In this document: positions 1 through 7,489 of the stretch, piece after piece | Layout: each line of letters starts with the position of its first letter | Position numbering within the stretch: position 1 is the first letter of the stretch | From: Clostridia bacterium | Lineage (GTDB): Bacteria; Bacillota; Clostridia; Oscillospirales; CAG-272 | Assembly (NCBI GenBank): GCA_017532425.1 | Contig: JAFXJH010000081.1 | Span: 1 to 57,405, forward strand | DNA length: 57,405 bases | Direction of reading: 5' to 3' | The notes under the pieces: generated by a model | Seen by the model: the letters and a program-made list of their open reading frames with translations, nothing else | Database searches by the model: none | What the model was told of the DNA's origin: nothing | Made by a program: the position numbers and the translations under genes

Positions 1-476
1 ACGAATATCAGTCAGCATGGGTATACGTACCGATACTGACTGCGGCTATGGTATTCTATAACTGCTCGTCATTCTTCGGAAGCATATACACGGTCGTAAA
101 GAAATCGTCCTACTCACTCTACACATCGCTTATAGGTGCTGTACTGAACGTAGCACTGAATTACATTTTACTTGTAACATACAGAGACGCTTACGGCGCG
201 GCGATCGCAACTCTCGTGTGTTATGTCGCCGTATTTGTAATACGCGCCATAAGCGTCCGCAAATTCATTGATTTTGACACCTCCCCGCTAAAGACCTTCC
301 TTAACTCTGTGCTGATAATTGCGCAGGTCGCTGTGGTCACACTTAGACCGAAGTTCTGGTTTGTAGGCGGCATACTCTTTGCGCTTGTCATAATCGCGCT
401 TAACGTAAAGCCGTTTATAATACTTGCACTGAATATCTTAAAGAAATTAGCAGCACGCCGACGTCACTCCGCTTAA
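1..476 (+). CDS. Polysaccharide flippase (MOP superfamily), C-terminal part
   Basis: The reading frame is open from the left edge (first full codon at base 3) to a TAA at 474-476, so only the C-terminal end (about 157 residues) is present. It is very hydrophobic, with roughly four membrane segments. The stretch YQSAWVYVPILTAAMVFYN followed by a small polar turn and VLNVALNYILL resembles the second half of Wzx/MurJ-like oligosaccharide flippases, which move lipid-linked sugars across the membrane during cell-wall or capsule synthesis. The Lys/Arg-rich tail (KKLAARRRHSA) would be cytoplasmic. An internal Met at base 48 is not the start, because the same homology-like sequence continues upstream of it. 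Substrate unknown; the family call rests on hydrophobicity pattern and motif likeness. Confidence 0.7.
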   Translation, partial: EYQSAWVYVPILTAAMVFYNCSSFFGSIYTVVKKSSYSLYTSLIGAVLNVALNYILLVTYRDAYGAAIATLVCYVAVFVIRAISVRKFIDFDTSPLKTFLNSVLIIAQVAVVTLRPKFWFVGGILFALVIIALNVKPFIILALNILKKLAARRRHSA

Positions 477-485
477 ATAGGAATA

Positions 486-1055
486 TCACGCGCCTATCAT
501 CAGTATAAGTCCTAAAATAAGCATAATTTCGTCATCGTATTCTCCCGAGCTTCCCATCATAAGAAGTCCGGTGAGCATCATATCCTCAAGCGTCATATTA
601 CGCAGAGAAAGCGAAAAGACTTCGGTATTCTCGGCATTTTCTTCGGTATCATTCTCGGACTTCGGGCTTTCTGTATCGCTCGGTGTATCATCGGGTGCAT
701 CCTCATTGCCTTGCTCGACTTTCACATCCGGATATACCGATACCTCGCGCAAAGCATCGTTTTCCGACCCGTTTTCCTTGCTGACAGCAGAAGATCGCGT
801 CGGAAATTTACTCTCAGTATCATAAAACTCGGATCTATCCCTTACGGGCAAAAAATTCCTGGGATCTGTATATTCCCTGATCGGTTCTTCCACGCTCTCT
901 GTCACGGGAATATCGAGCGCCATTTTCGCTATAGGCTCCGAGGGTATACTGCTTTTATATTCTGTCGGAGAGCTTTTTTCGGGAGTTATCGCAGGCATCG
1001 GTGCAGGTCTGCTTCTTTGATAGCGGTCTCCGCCGTAAAATCTTCTGCTATACAC
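486..1055 (-). CDS. Hypothetical acidic, low-complexity protein
   Basis: I do not recognise this protein. It is the last gene of a three-gene leftward cluster. The N-terminus is basic and Tyr/Arg-rich (VYSRRFYGGDRYQRSRP), the middle is Ser/Glu/Asp-rich and probably disordered, and the last 40 residues form a Met/Leu-rich hydrophobic tail (MTLEDMMLTGLLMMGS...LILGLILMIGA) that could be a hairpin membrane anchor. The chosen GTG at 1055-1053 follows a purine-rich GGAAAGTGAGGGA just behind the stop of the preceding gene. An in-frame ATG at 1106 would overlap that gene by 38 bases and is the alternative start (206 residues). The strong compositional bias makes family assignment unsafe. Confidence 0.55.
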   Translation of the reverse strand: MYSRRFYGGDRYQRSRPAPMPAITPEKSSPTEYKSSIPSEPIAKMALDIPVTESVEEPIREYTDPRNFLPVRDRSEFYDTESKFPTRSSAVSKENGSENDALREVSVYPDVKVEQGNEDAPDDTPSDTESPKSENDTEENAENTEVFSLSLRNMTLEDMMLTGLLMMGSSGEYDDEIMLILGLILMIGA

Positions 1056-1068
1056 TCTACGTACTCCC

Positions 1069-1521
1069 TCACTTTCCTTTGTAAAGTCCGCCTGCGGCAT
1101 CGGCAAGCCCGATTATCTTTATCACAACGTCCAGCTTATCTCTCTTTTCGTCGCTGAGAAAAGGGCGCATAGCTTCAAGAAGCCTTATCCTATCGCACGC
1201 TTTCACCCTTCTTGACGTGTGGGTGTGATTTTTTATGTTCTTGTCATCTGTGGGATCACGGTCGGATCTTTCATTATTTAAATGAGGTGCCTGCTTTTCT
1301 TCATACGCCGGAAGTGCTTGCTGAGCACTTTCCTGTGCGCTTTCAGCGTCGTCGGACACCTCCTTATCTCCACTTACATCACCGAGTGAAAGACCGTTCA
1401 ATATTCCCGACGAGGAAAGTGTTCCCGCTATACTCATAACCTTTCCGAGAGCCTCGGGGTCTTCAAGCATTTTGGCTATCATCGAGCCCATATCTCCCAT
1501 ACTGTTGATATTTCCGTTCAT
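1069..1521 (-). CDS. Conserved hypothetical protein, middle gene of small cluster
   Basis: Protein of 150 residues in three parts. A Met/Gly-rich N-terminus contains a helical block (IAKMLEDPEALGKVMSIAGTL), the centre is a polar acidic linker, and the C-terminus is RLLEAMRPFLSDEKRDKLD followed by VVIKIIGLADAAGG. The C-terminal pattern (a leucine-rich helix, a 'PFLS-x-x-(K/R)' turn, then a second helix) is familiar from small unnamed Clostridia proteins, but I know no function for them. A weak Shine-Dalgarno (AAAGGTATGG) precedes the ATG. It lies 30 bases after the upstream gene and its end abuts the next, so the three are probably one transcript. Confidence 0.6.
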   Translation of the reverse strand: MNGNINSMGDMGSMIAKMLEDPEALGKVMSIAGTLSSSGILNGLSLGDVSGDKEVSDDAESAQESAQQALPAYEEKQAPHLNNERSDRDPTDDKNIKNHTHTSRRVKACDRIRLLEAMRPFLSDEKRDKLDVVIKIIGLADAAGGLYKGK

Positions 1522-1551
1522 TTGATATGACCATACCTTTCAAATTTATGT

Positions 1552-1836
1552 TTATGTTGGCTTTTTGCCGTCTGCCTCGGATGATGAAAGACCGATAAGC
1601 TCACTCGTCTTTTCCTGTCCGAGCCTTGCGGCAAGCTTTTTTATATCCGAATCACTTGCGGATATAAGCATATTACGTATAGCCTCGCTGTTTGCGCTCA
1701 TCGCGGCAGCCTGCGCCCTTGAGCCGCCCATCGCACTTATCACGGACGAGATCAGTGCGGAAAAGCTTTCCTTATCAAGAGCCGCAAGCGCGCGGATCTT
1801 ATCTGCATCCAAATCGGATATTTCGTACTTTTTCAC
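1552..1836 (-). CDS. Conserved hypothetical small helical protein
   Basis: Protein of 94 residues that starts with GTG at 1836, preceded by a strong GGGAGGA site. Predicted all-helical: an N-terminal LDADKIRALAALDKESFSALIS block, an Ala-rich centre (SRAQAAAMSANSEAIRNMLI) and a Lys/Glu-rich end. There is no signal peptide or membrane segment. It is the first gene of the leftward trio ending at 486 and is divergent from the phosphoesterase gene at 1958. The repeated theme in all three products (short helices, 'SxxE/DxxR' turns, low complexity) suggests they act together. Function unknown. Confidence 0.6.
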   Translation of the reverse strand: MKKYEISDLDADKIRALAALDKESFSALISSVISAMGGSRAQAAAMSANSEAIRNMLISASDSDIKKLAARLGQEKTSELIGLSSSEADGKKPT

Positions 1837-1901
1837 TTAATTCCTCCCTCGAAGAAGTTATTTTTTACTCTTCAGGATCAGTATATGCGATTTTTCATTA
1901 C

Positions 1902-1929
1902 TTGACATAGACACTGCAAATTTTATTAA
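1902..1929 (+). promoter_or_regulatory. Sigma-A-type promoter for the phosphoesterase gene
   Basis: TTGACA at 1902-1907 and TATTAA at 1924-1929 are separated by 16 bases. The start codon at 1958 lies about 30 bases downstream, leaving a short leader. Confidence 0.5.
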
Positions 1930-1957
1930 GCCGATCGTTTTTTTCGGAGAAAAAGCA

Positions 1958-2491
1958 ATGACACACACAGAAAGAAAAATAATAGTCCTTTCCGACTCGC
2001 ACGGAAGCACCAAAAATATGACCGAGGTCTTTAAGATGCACCGCGATGCGGACGCATTTATTCATCTCGGTGACGGAGCGCACGAGTTTGCACGTATGTG
2101 CAGGCAGTACGAGGTCATAGGATACAGCGTGCTCGGAAACTGCGACAGCAGATTTATATGCAGCGACGCGCAAAGTCCGTACGCTACAGCATTTTTCGCA
2201 AATTACAGATTTTTTATGACCCACGGTCATCTTTACGGCGTAAAGGCAGGCAGAGAGACTCTTATTTCAAACGCCAAAAAGGCTCTGCCCGATGTTGATT
2301 TTATACTTTACGGTCACACGCACGTACCCGAAAACAGATATATTCCCGCCGAAAGTGACGGTGAAAAGCCGATATATCTTATGAATCCGGGAAGCCTTTC
2401 CCAACCGAGAGACGGCAAAGCTCCGTCGTACGGGATAATCCTTATAAAGGACAAAAACATAATTACAAACGTCGCCGAGATAGGCGTCTGA
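1958..2491 (+). CDS. YfcE/MJ0936-family metallophosphoesterase
   Basis: A 177-residue single-domain calcineurin-like phosphoesterase. All metal-binding motifs are present in order: DSHG (Asp13, His15), LGDG (Asp39), GNCD near residue 68, THGH near 94 and GHTHVP near 125. The length is typical for the YfcE/YsnB family, members of which hydrolyse phosphodiester substrates with Mn2+ or similar metals; the cellular substrate is generally unclear. No signal peptide, so cytosolic. The gene is followed after 13 bases by a membrane-protein gene and then rqcH, suggesting one rightward transcript driven by the promoter at 1902. Confidence 0.85.
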   Translation: MTHTERKIIVLSDSHGSTKNMTEVFKMHRDADAFIHLGDGAHEFARMCRQYEVIGYSVLGNCDSRFICSDAQSPYATAFFANYRFFMTHGHLYGVKAGRETLISNAKKALPDVDFILYGHTHVPENRYIPAESDGEKPIYLMNPGSLSQPRDGKAPSYGIILIKDKNIITNVAEIGV

Positions 2492-2504
2492 AGGAGAACA
2501 CAAA

Positions 2505-3026
2505 ATGCTCAGCTACAAGCCAAAGCGTTACGCAAAAAACGCTGTCATAACAGAAATAATACTTTTTTTCGTGCTAATCGCACTCGCGGTCATATCCGCA
2601 CTCGGTCTTGAATACAAGGCAATAAGCCAGGGTCTTGTCTTTATAGTTGCCGCGGGTATTCTCTACGTAGCGACCCGCTATATGCTCTGCGAATATACTT
2701 ATACGGTATCAAACGACAAATTCGAGGTCAGCCGTCTTTCGGGAAGGATCCCGAATCTGCTCGTGAGCCTTGACATCAGCGACAAGGACAGCATTGTAAA
2801 AATATCGGACCGAAAGGATCTTAAGGCATACGGTGTCAGCAAAACCGAAAACGTATGCGCAAATCTCGCACTGCACGGACTTTACGCCTATATTTCGGTA
2901 TCAGACGATAAAAAGACGGCGATACTTATCGAATGTGACGAGCTTTTCGCTCTTGCCGTCAGCGAAAGGATCAATATGAAAAAGCTAACGAAAAACGATA
3001 CCGATGAAGAGGAAGGAGAAAACTGA
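2505..3026 (+). CDS. Membrane protein with two N-terminal helices and a cytosolic domain
   Basis: Protein of 173 residues. Two adjacent transmembrane segments (about residues 15-35 and 44-62) are followed by roughly 105 soluble residues rich in beta-type alternation (YTYTVSNDKFEVSRLSG, LVSLDISDKDSIVKI). That layout resembles a membrane-anchored PH-like or YcxB-like domain, but I see no decisive motif. It sits 13 bases after the phosphoesterase and ends 3 bases before the rqcH start, so translational coupling is likely. Function unknown. Confidence 0.6.
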   Translation: MLSYKPKRYAKNAVITEIILFFVLIALAVISALGLEYKAISQGLVFIVAAGILYVATRYMLCEYTYTVSNDKFEVSRLSGRIPNLLVSLDISDKDSIVKISDRKDLKAYGVSKTENVCANLALHGLYAYISVSDDKKTAILIECDELFALAVSERINMKKLTKNDTDEEEGEN

Positions 3027-3029
3027 CCT

Positions 3030-4757
3030 ATGGCATTTGACGCAGGAATGGTCCTTGCCGTCGCAAGCGAGCTTTACGACCGCATCGTCGGAGCAAGAAT
3101 AGAAAAGGTGCATCAGCCCGAGCGTGACGAGATAGTTTTGCTTCTCCACATCGGACGCGAAAATCTCCGACTCGTTATATCTGCTTCGCCCAATAATCCG
3201 AGAATACATCTTTCAAATATAAGTAAGGAAAACCCTTCCGCTCCGCCTATGTTTTGCACTATGCTGAGAAAATATCTCACGGGTGCAAAGGTGCTCTCTG
3301 TGCGCACGATCGGATTTGAGAGAATAATCTTCATAGATTTCGAGGCTCACGATGACCTCGGTTACCCATTCAAGGTGACTCTCGTTGCCGAAATTATGGG
3401 CAAATACAGCAATATCATCTTCTGTCACGGAGATAATATGAAGATACTCGGAGCTATCCGTCCCGTAGACTTTACAACGAGCCGCGTAAGACAGGTGCTC
3501 TCGGGTATGCTATACGAAGCGCCTCCCGCGCAGGACAAGAAAAATCCGCTTGAGGAAACGCGCGAGGGATTTTTCGAGTCTGTTTATGCAAGCGAAAAGC
3601 GTGCAGACAAATTCATAACCGACACCTATCTCGGAATATCCTCGCTCGTAGCAAGAGAGATAGCATACCGCGGCGAAGGCTCAAACGAGGCTCTCTGCGA
3701 TGAGTTCTTTAAGCTTGTGAATATACTTAAAGAGAAAAGCTTCAAGGCAGTAATGATAGTCGACGAAAGCTCGCGTCCCGTAGAATACGCATTTTTCGAT
3801 ATTATGCAGTATTCGGGCATGAAAAAGGTGTATTTCGACAGTATTTCACAGCTTATAGAGACATTTTTCACATCCCGTGACAACAGCGAGCGTGTCAAGC
3901 AGCGCGCCGCCGATATATTCAAGCTTCTGACAAATACCAAAGCCCGTCTTGAAAAAAAGACGGCGATTCAGCTTTCCGAGCTTGAGGAATGTGAGAAAAA
4001 GGAAGAGATGAGAAAATACGGTGAGCTTATCACTGCAAGCATATATATGCTGAAAAAGGGTATGACTCACGCAAAGGTTATCGATTATTACAAAGAAGAC
4101 ACCCCCGAAATAATGATACCACTCGATATAAGACTCACCCCCGCGCAAAACGCACAGGCTTACTTCAAAAAATACACCAAGATGAAAAACGCCGAGCTTG
4201 AGATATCAAAGCAGATAGAAAACACCGAGCGCGAGACGGCGTACATCGATTCCGTGCTTGACAGCCTTTCGCGCGCATCCGGTCAGAGCGAGCTCGACGA
4301 GATAAGACGCGAGCTGTCCGAATCGGGATACAGCTCGGTGCAGAAGCAAAGCTCCTCCAAAAAAGCGCAGATATCGGGTAAGCCCATCGAATATATAACC
4401 TCGGGCGGATACCGCTTGCTTTGCGGAAAGAACAATCTGCAAAACGATTATATAACCACAAAGCTTGCAGAAAAAAGCGACTGGTGGTTCCATATCAAGA
4501 ATGCGCCCGGCAGCCACGTAATAATGCTTGCAAACGGCGAGGAGCCGTCAGCAGAGGATTTTACTGAGGCTGCAACCGTTGCGGCATACAACTCTTCCCT
4601 TTCTGAAGGCAAAAACGTTTCGGTCGATTACACGCTTATAAAGCATATAAAAAAGCCGTCAGCCTCGAAGCCGGGATTCGTTACCTACACGACCTATTGG
4701 AGTGCCGTCGTAACACCCGATGCAGAGCTTTGCGAAAGGCTGAAAAAATCAAAATAA
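3030..4757 (+). CDS. rqcH: RqcH, ribosome quality control NFACT-family protein
   Basis: Protein of 575 residues with the full NFACT architecture: NFACT-N (residues 1 to about 250, beginning MAFDAGMVLAVASEL), helix-hairpin-helix and a long coiled-coil middle (about 285-420, rich in EECEKKEEMRKYGE-type sequence), and the C-terminal NFACT-R domain with the hallmark DWWFHIKNAPGSHVI at about 485. Bacterial RqcH binds stalled 50S-peptidyl-tRNA complexes and recruits tRNA-Ala to add C-terminal alanine tails that mark the nascent chain for proteolysis. Older annotations call it fibronectin-binding protein FbpA. Length is normal. Third gene of the 1958-4757 unit. Confidence 0.92.
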   Translation: MAFDAGMVLAVASELYDRIVGARIEKVHQPERDEIVLLLHIGRENLRLVISASPNNPRIHLSNISKENPSAPPMFCTMLRKYLTGAKVLSVRTIGFERIIFIDFEAHDDLGYPFKVTLVAEIMGKYSNIIFCHGDNMKILGAIRPVDFTTSRVRQVLSGMLYEAPPAQDKKNPLEETREGFFESVYASEKRADKFITDTYLGISSLVAREIAYRGEGSNEALCDEFFKLVNILKEKSFKAVMIVDESSRPVEYAFFDIMQYSGMKKVYFDSISQLIETFFTSRDNSERVKQRAADIFKLLTNTKARLEKKTAIQLSELEECEKKEEMRKYGELITASIYMLKKGMTHAKVIDYYKEDTPEIMIPLDIRLTPAQNAQAYFKKYTKMKNAELEISKQIENTERETAYIDSVLDSLSRASGQSELDEIRRELSESGYSSVQKQSSSKKAQISGKPIEYITSGGYRLLCGKNNLQNDYITTKLAEKSDWWFHIKNAPGSHVIMLANGEEPSAEDFTEAATVAAYNSSLSEGKNVSVDYTLIKHIKKPSASKPGFVTYTTYWSAVVTPDAELCERLKKSK

Positions 4758-4793
4758 ATTCCGCAGGCGTTCATTTTTTATTGATTTTATACA

Positions 4794-4822
4794 TTGACAA
4801 AAAAGTCCATGCGAATTAAAAT
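4794..4822 (+). promoter_or_regulatory. Sigma-A-type promoter for the MATE gene
   Basis: TTGACA at 4794-4799 and TAAAAT at 4817-4822 with an optimal 17-base spacer. The ATG lies about 40 bases further on, after a GAAAGGA ribosome site. Confidence 0.65.
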
Positions 4823-4860
4823 GTATCAGCAATCGTTTTTTACTCGAAAGGACCCTTAAA

Positions 4861-6264
4861 ATGACCACCGATCTCACGAAAGGATCACCAATAAAGCAAA
4901 TACTTTGGTTTTCTATTCCCTTTCTTATAGGAAACCTTTTCCAGCAGTTCTACAATATTGCCGATATGGTAATAGTGGGGCAAACACTCGACCCAAACGC
5001 ATATACGGCAGTCGGTGCGACAAGCAGTCTCGTCTGGTTTGCATCGGGTGCGATACAGTCGCTCACGGCAGGATTTTCGGCCATAACGGCACGTTATTTC
5101 GGCTCGCGCGATGAAGAAGGGATCAAGCGATCATTTGCGGCAAGCATACGTCTTTCAGTGATCATCACAGCGATACTCACTCTTGTCTGCGTAATATTTG
5201 CTCGACCATTCCTCGACCTTCTTCAGACTCCCGAGGACATAATCGACCGCTCGTACAGATATATTATCTGCATATTTGCGGGACTTTTCGTAACGGCGCT
5301 CTTCAACCTGCTCTCCAATATGATAAGAGCACTCGGAGATTCAAAAACGCCTCTCTACTTTCTCGTTACAGCGTGCGTTATAAACATAATACTTGACTTT
5401 GTGTTTATCGCAGTACTCGGTATGGACACCGAGGGAGCAGGTATTGCCACAGTTATCGCACAGCTCATATCGGGAATACTTTGTATAGTCTACATAGTAA
5501 AAAAGCAGCCTCTTCTGCACATTTCCGCAGTACATTTCAAAAAAGATAAGGCTCTCGACAGCACTCTTTTAAAGATCGGTATTCCGATGGCGTTTCTTAA
5601 TATGGTCCTCTCGGTAGGCGCGATAATCGTACAGTTTGCCACAAACAATCTCGGTACACTTTACGTTTCCGCATACGTTACAGCCTCCAAGCTTGAGACC
5701 TTCGTCACACAGCCGCTTCTTTCATTCGGGTCTGCCGTATCTGTATTCACAGCACAGAATTACGGTGCGGGAAAATATTCCCGTGTCATCGAGGGTGCAC
5801 GTAAGACCAATCTTATCGGACTTATCTGGTACGTTATGGCTTCCCTTATTATGATACCTCTCGGAAGATACTTAATTCTTCTGCTCAACAAGGACATCGA
5901 CGTGACAATCGTTGACAACGCGTATAAATACATCGTTATAAACACCCTGCTCGTATTTATCGTTTCCCCGCTTATAATCTGCAAGAGCGTGCTTCAGGCG
6001 GTCGGTCGTACTACCTTCTCAATGATATCGGGATTTACCGAGATCATCGGACGCGCCGGACTTTCTATAGCTGTTGTGTGTATGATGAAGCCTTACCTTT
6101 TAGGCTATGACATAGCTCCGATACTCAGCGAGCCCGTCGGATTTACTGTCATGTGCTTTGCCACACCGCTTGCGTGGACACTCGGAACACTTACCGTCAT
6201 CGGAGATTACGCGCTTATGATAAAAAAATTTAAAAAAATGTCCGACTCTCCCGACCTTGAATAA
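4861..6264 (+). CDS. MATE family efflux transporter
   Basis: Protein of 467 residues with about twelve hydrophobic segments arranged as two similar halves, as in the MATE (multidrug and toxic compound extrusion) family of Na+- or H+-coupled exporters. The N-terminal signature IPFLIGNLFQQFYNIADMVI and the following AVGATSSLVWF are typical of the DinF/NorM-like clostridial branch. Each half carries the usual small-residue-rich loop (SLTAGFSAITARYFGSRDEEG; SVFTAQNYGAGKYSR). Length is normal. It has its own promoter (4794-4822), and a terminator follows at 6287, so it is probably monocistronic. The substrate cannot be read from sequence. Confidence 0.88.
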   Translation: MTTDLTKGSPIKQILWFSIPFLIGNLFQQFYNIADMVIVGQTLDPNAYTAVGATSSLVWFASGAIQSLTAGFSAITARYFGSRDEEGIKRSFAASIRLSVIITAILTLVCVIFARPFLDLLQTPEDIIDRSYRYIICIFAGLFVTALFNLLSNMIRALGDSKTPLYFLVTACVINIILDFVFIAVLGMDTEGAGIATVIAQLISGILCIVYIVKKQPLLHISAVHFKKDKALDSTLLKIGIPMAFLNMVLSVGAIIVQFATNNLGTLYVSAYVTASKLETFVTQPLLSFGSAVSVFTAQNYGAGKYSRVIEGARKTNLIGLIWYVMASLIMIPLGRYLILLLNKDIDVTIVDNAYKYIVINTLLVFIVSPLIICKSVLQAVGRTTFSMISGFTEIIGRAGLSIAVVCMMKPYLLGYDIAPILSEPVGFTVMCFATPLAWTLGTLTVIGDYALMIKKFKKMSDSPDLE

Positions 6265-6286
6265 AAAAGTAAACTTTTAAACACTA

Positions 6287-6324
6287 ATCAGACAGATTTT
6301 CAAAATCCGTCTGATTTTTCTTTT
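6287..6324 (+). terminator. Rho-independent terminator after the MATE gene
   Basis: ATCAGAC-A-GATTT pairs with AAATCCGTCTGAT (one mismatch) around a short loop and is followed by a TTTTTCTTTT tract. Confidence 0.8.
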
Positions 6325-6380
6325 ATACAGGCCATATAATGTACTATGATCGGCTTTACTTAAAGAAGGGATGATAGTAA

Positions 6381-6950
6381 ATGAATATCAAAAATATCGT
6401 AACGGAGAAGAAAACGGGCAAGCTTTCATTTTTAGGGCGCGAAGTAATTCTTTACACCCTTGATATTCCAAGATGCGATGATGAAAAAAGCTTTCTGAAC
6501 GATTTTTTTGCTTTGACTGCAGAAAATTATCTGAAATATCTTGAAGACCTGCTTGAAAAAGAGCTCGCGCCCGAGATGAAGGCTATGATAGAAAATTCAA
6601 AAAGATCGCGCGATATACGAAATGCGCTCGGCATTCCGATAAAGGCAGCGCTCAGCTGGAGCTACACTTTTTTTAAAGAAAAATACCTTTCGCTTCTCTG
6701 CGAAAGCAGACTATCTTACGCAAACGGAAGGAGAGTATTCACTATACGCACGCTCTGTCTTGACACGGAAACTATGGTGCTGAAAAAAGCAAGAGATATC
6801 TCGAAAAAGGCTTCGGGCGGAAAATATAATTTCTATATCAAGGGCTCGAAAATGTACACCTTCGACAGGAATTTCGCCGTTTGTGAGGATGACGGCAGGC
6901 AGTACGGCGATATTATGAAAATCTCTGCCCGCAAAATAGACAATATATGA
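6381..6950 (+). CDS. Hypothetical soluble protein
   Basis: Protein of 189 residues preceded by an AGAAGGGA-type ribosome site. It has no signal peptide or membrane helix. The first half is helical and charged (FFALTAENYLKYLEDLLEKEL), the second half beta-rich (SRLSYANGRRVFTIRTLCLD, KYNFYIKGSKMYTF). The layout is reminiscent of the DUF3298-type C-terminal domain of anti-sigma or sporulation-associated proteins, in which an antiparallel sheet follows 'Y-x-x-G-R', but this is a weak resemblance and I do not assign it. It stands alone between a terminator and the V-ATPase promoter. Confidence 0.55.
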   Translation: MNIKNIVTEKKTGKLSFLGREVILYTLDIPRCDDEKSFLNDFFALTAENYLKYLEDLLEKELAPEMKAMIENSKRSRDIRNALGIPIKAALSWSYTFFKEKYLSLLCESRLSYANGRRVFTIRTLCLDTETMVLKKARDISKKASGGKYNFYIKGSKMYTFDRNFAVCEDDGRQYGDIMKISARKIDNI

Positions 6951-7011
6951 GCCGTAAATTTGTGCAAATACAAAAAAATAATTAAAACCGCACGCAATTG
7001 CTCGAAAACTA

Positions 7012-7041
7012 TTGAAATTTTGGGGCAATATGTGATATAAT
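7012..7041 (+). promoter_or_regulatory. Promoter of the V-ATPase operon
   Basis: TTGAAA at 7012-7017 and TATAAT at 7036-7041, spacer 18. A leader of about 120 bases runs from about 7048 to the first ATG at 7169. It contains pairable stretches (GCACAA with TTGTGC around 7102-7127, and ATGCCG with CGGTAT), so it may be structured, but I do not recognise a known riboswitch. Confidence 0.6.
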
Positions 7042-7168
7042 TATTGTAACTTTTTGTTTGTATTTTCGTATCGTGAAATCGCTTTTTTCGGTATGATTTT
7101 ACAGCACAAAATGCCGTACTGTTCTTGTGCGGTATTAAAGTAATATCAGACGAAAGGAATGATATATT

Positions 7169-7489
7169 ATGACAGGCAAAATACTCGGCGAGATACTAGA
7201 TGCCGAGAAAGAAGCTTCGGACATACGCACGTGCGCCACGTCAAAAGCAGCCGAAATGATCTCGGATGCAAAAATAAACGGCGAAGCGCTCTGCCGCGAA
7301 ACGAAGGAGCTTGCCGAGGCAAAGAAAAAAGCCGTTTTAGCGGAAAAGATCCGTGCAAGCGAGGAATTTCTTGAAAAAGCCAGAGCATCATCCGAAAACG
7401 AAGCTATGATAGTTTCTGCCGCGGCGTCTGCCAATATCTCCGATGCGGTGAATTTCATAATCGGGAAGGTAGGAAGCTTATGGCAATAG
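7169..7489 (+). CDS. V/A-type ATPase subunit H/G (peripheral stalk)
   Basis: Protein of 106 residues, largely one Ala/Glu/Lys-rich helix (DAEKEASDIRTCATSKAAEM, ETKELAEAKKKAVLAEKIRA). This is the composition and size of the small stalk subunit (NtpF/AtpH) that forms a coiled coil with subunit E and acts as a stator between V1 and V0. First gene of the ATPase operon, preceded by a CGAAAGGAATG ribosome site. Its last 10 bases overlap the start of the subunit I gene. Identification rests on composition plus its position at the head of an F-I-K-E-C-G-A-B-D order. Confidence 0.75.
   Translation: MTGKILGEILDAEKEASDIRTCATSKAAEMISDAKINGEALCRETKELAEAKKKAVLAEKIRASEEFLEKARASSENEAMIVSAAASANISDAVNFIIGKVGSLWQ

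Noticed and set aside
7042..7168. A sodium riboswitch in the V-ATPase leader
   Set aside because: The leader can fold, but I could not match it to any consensus. A covariance-model search (Rfam) would decide.
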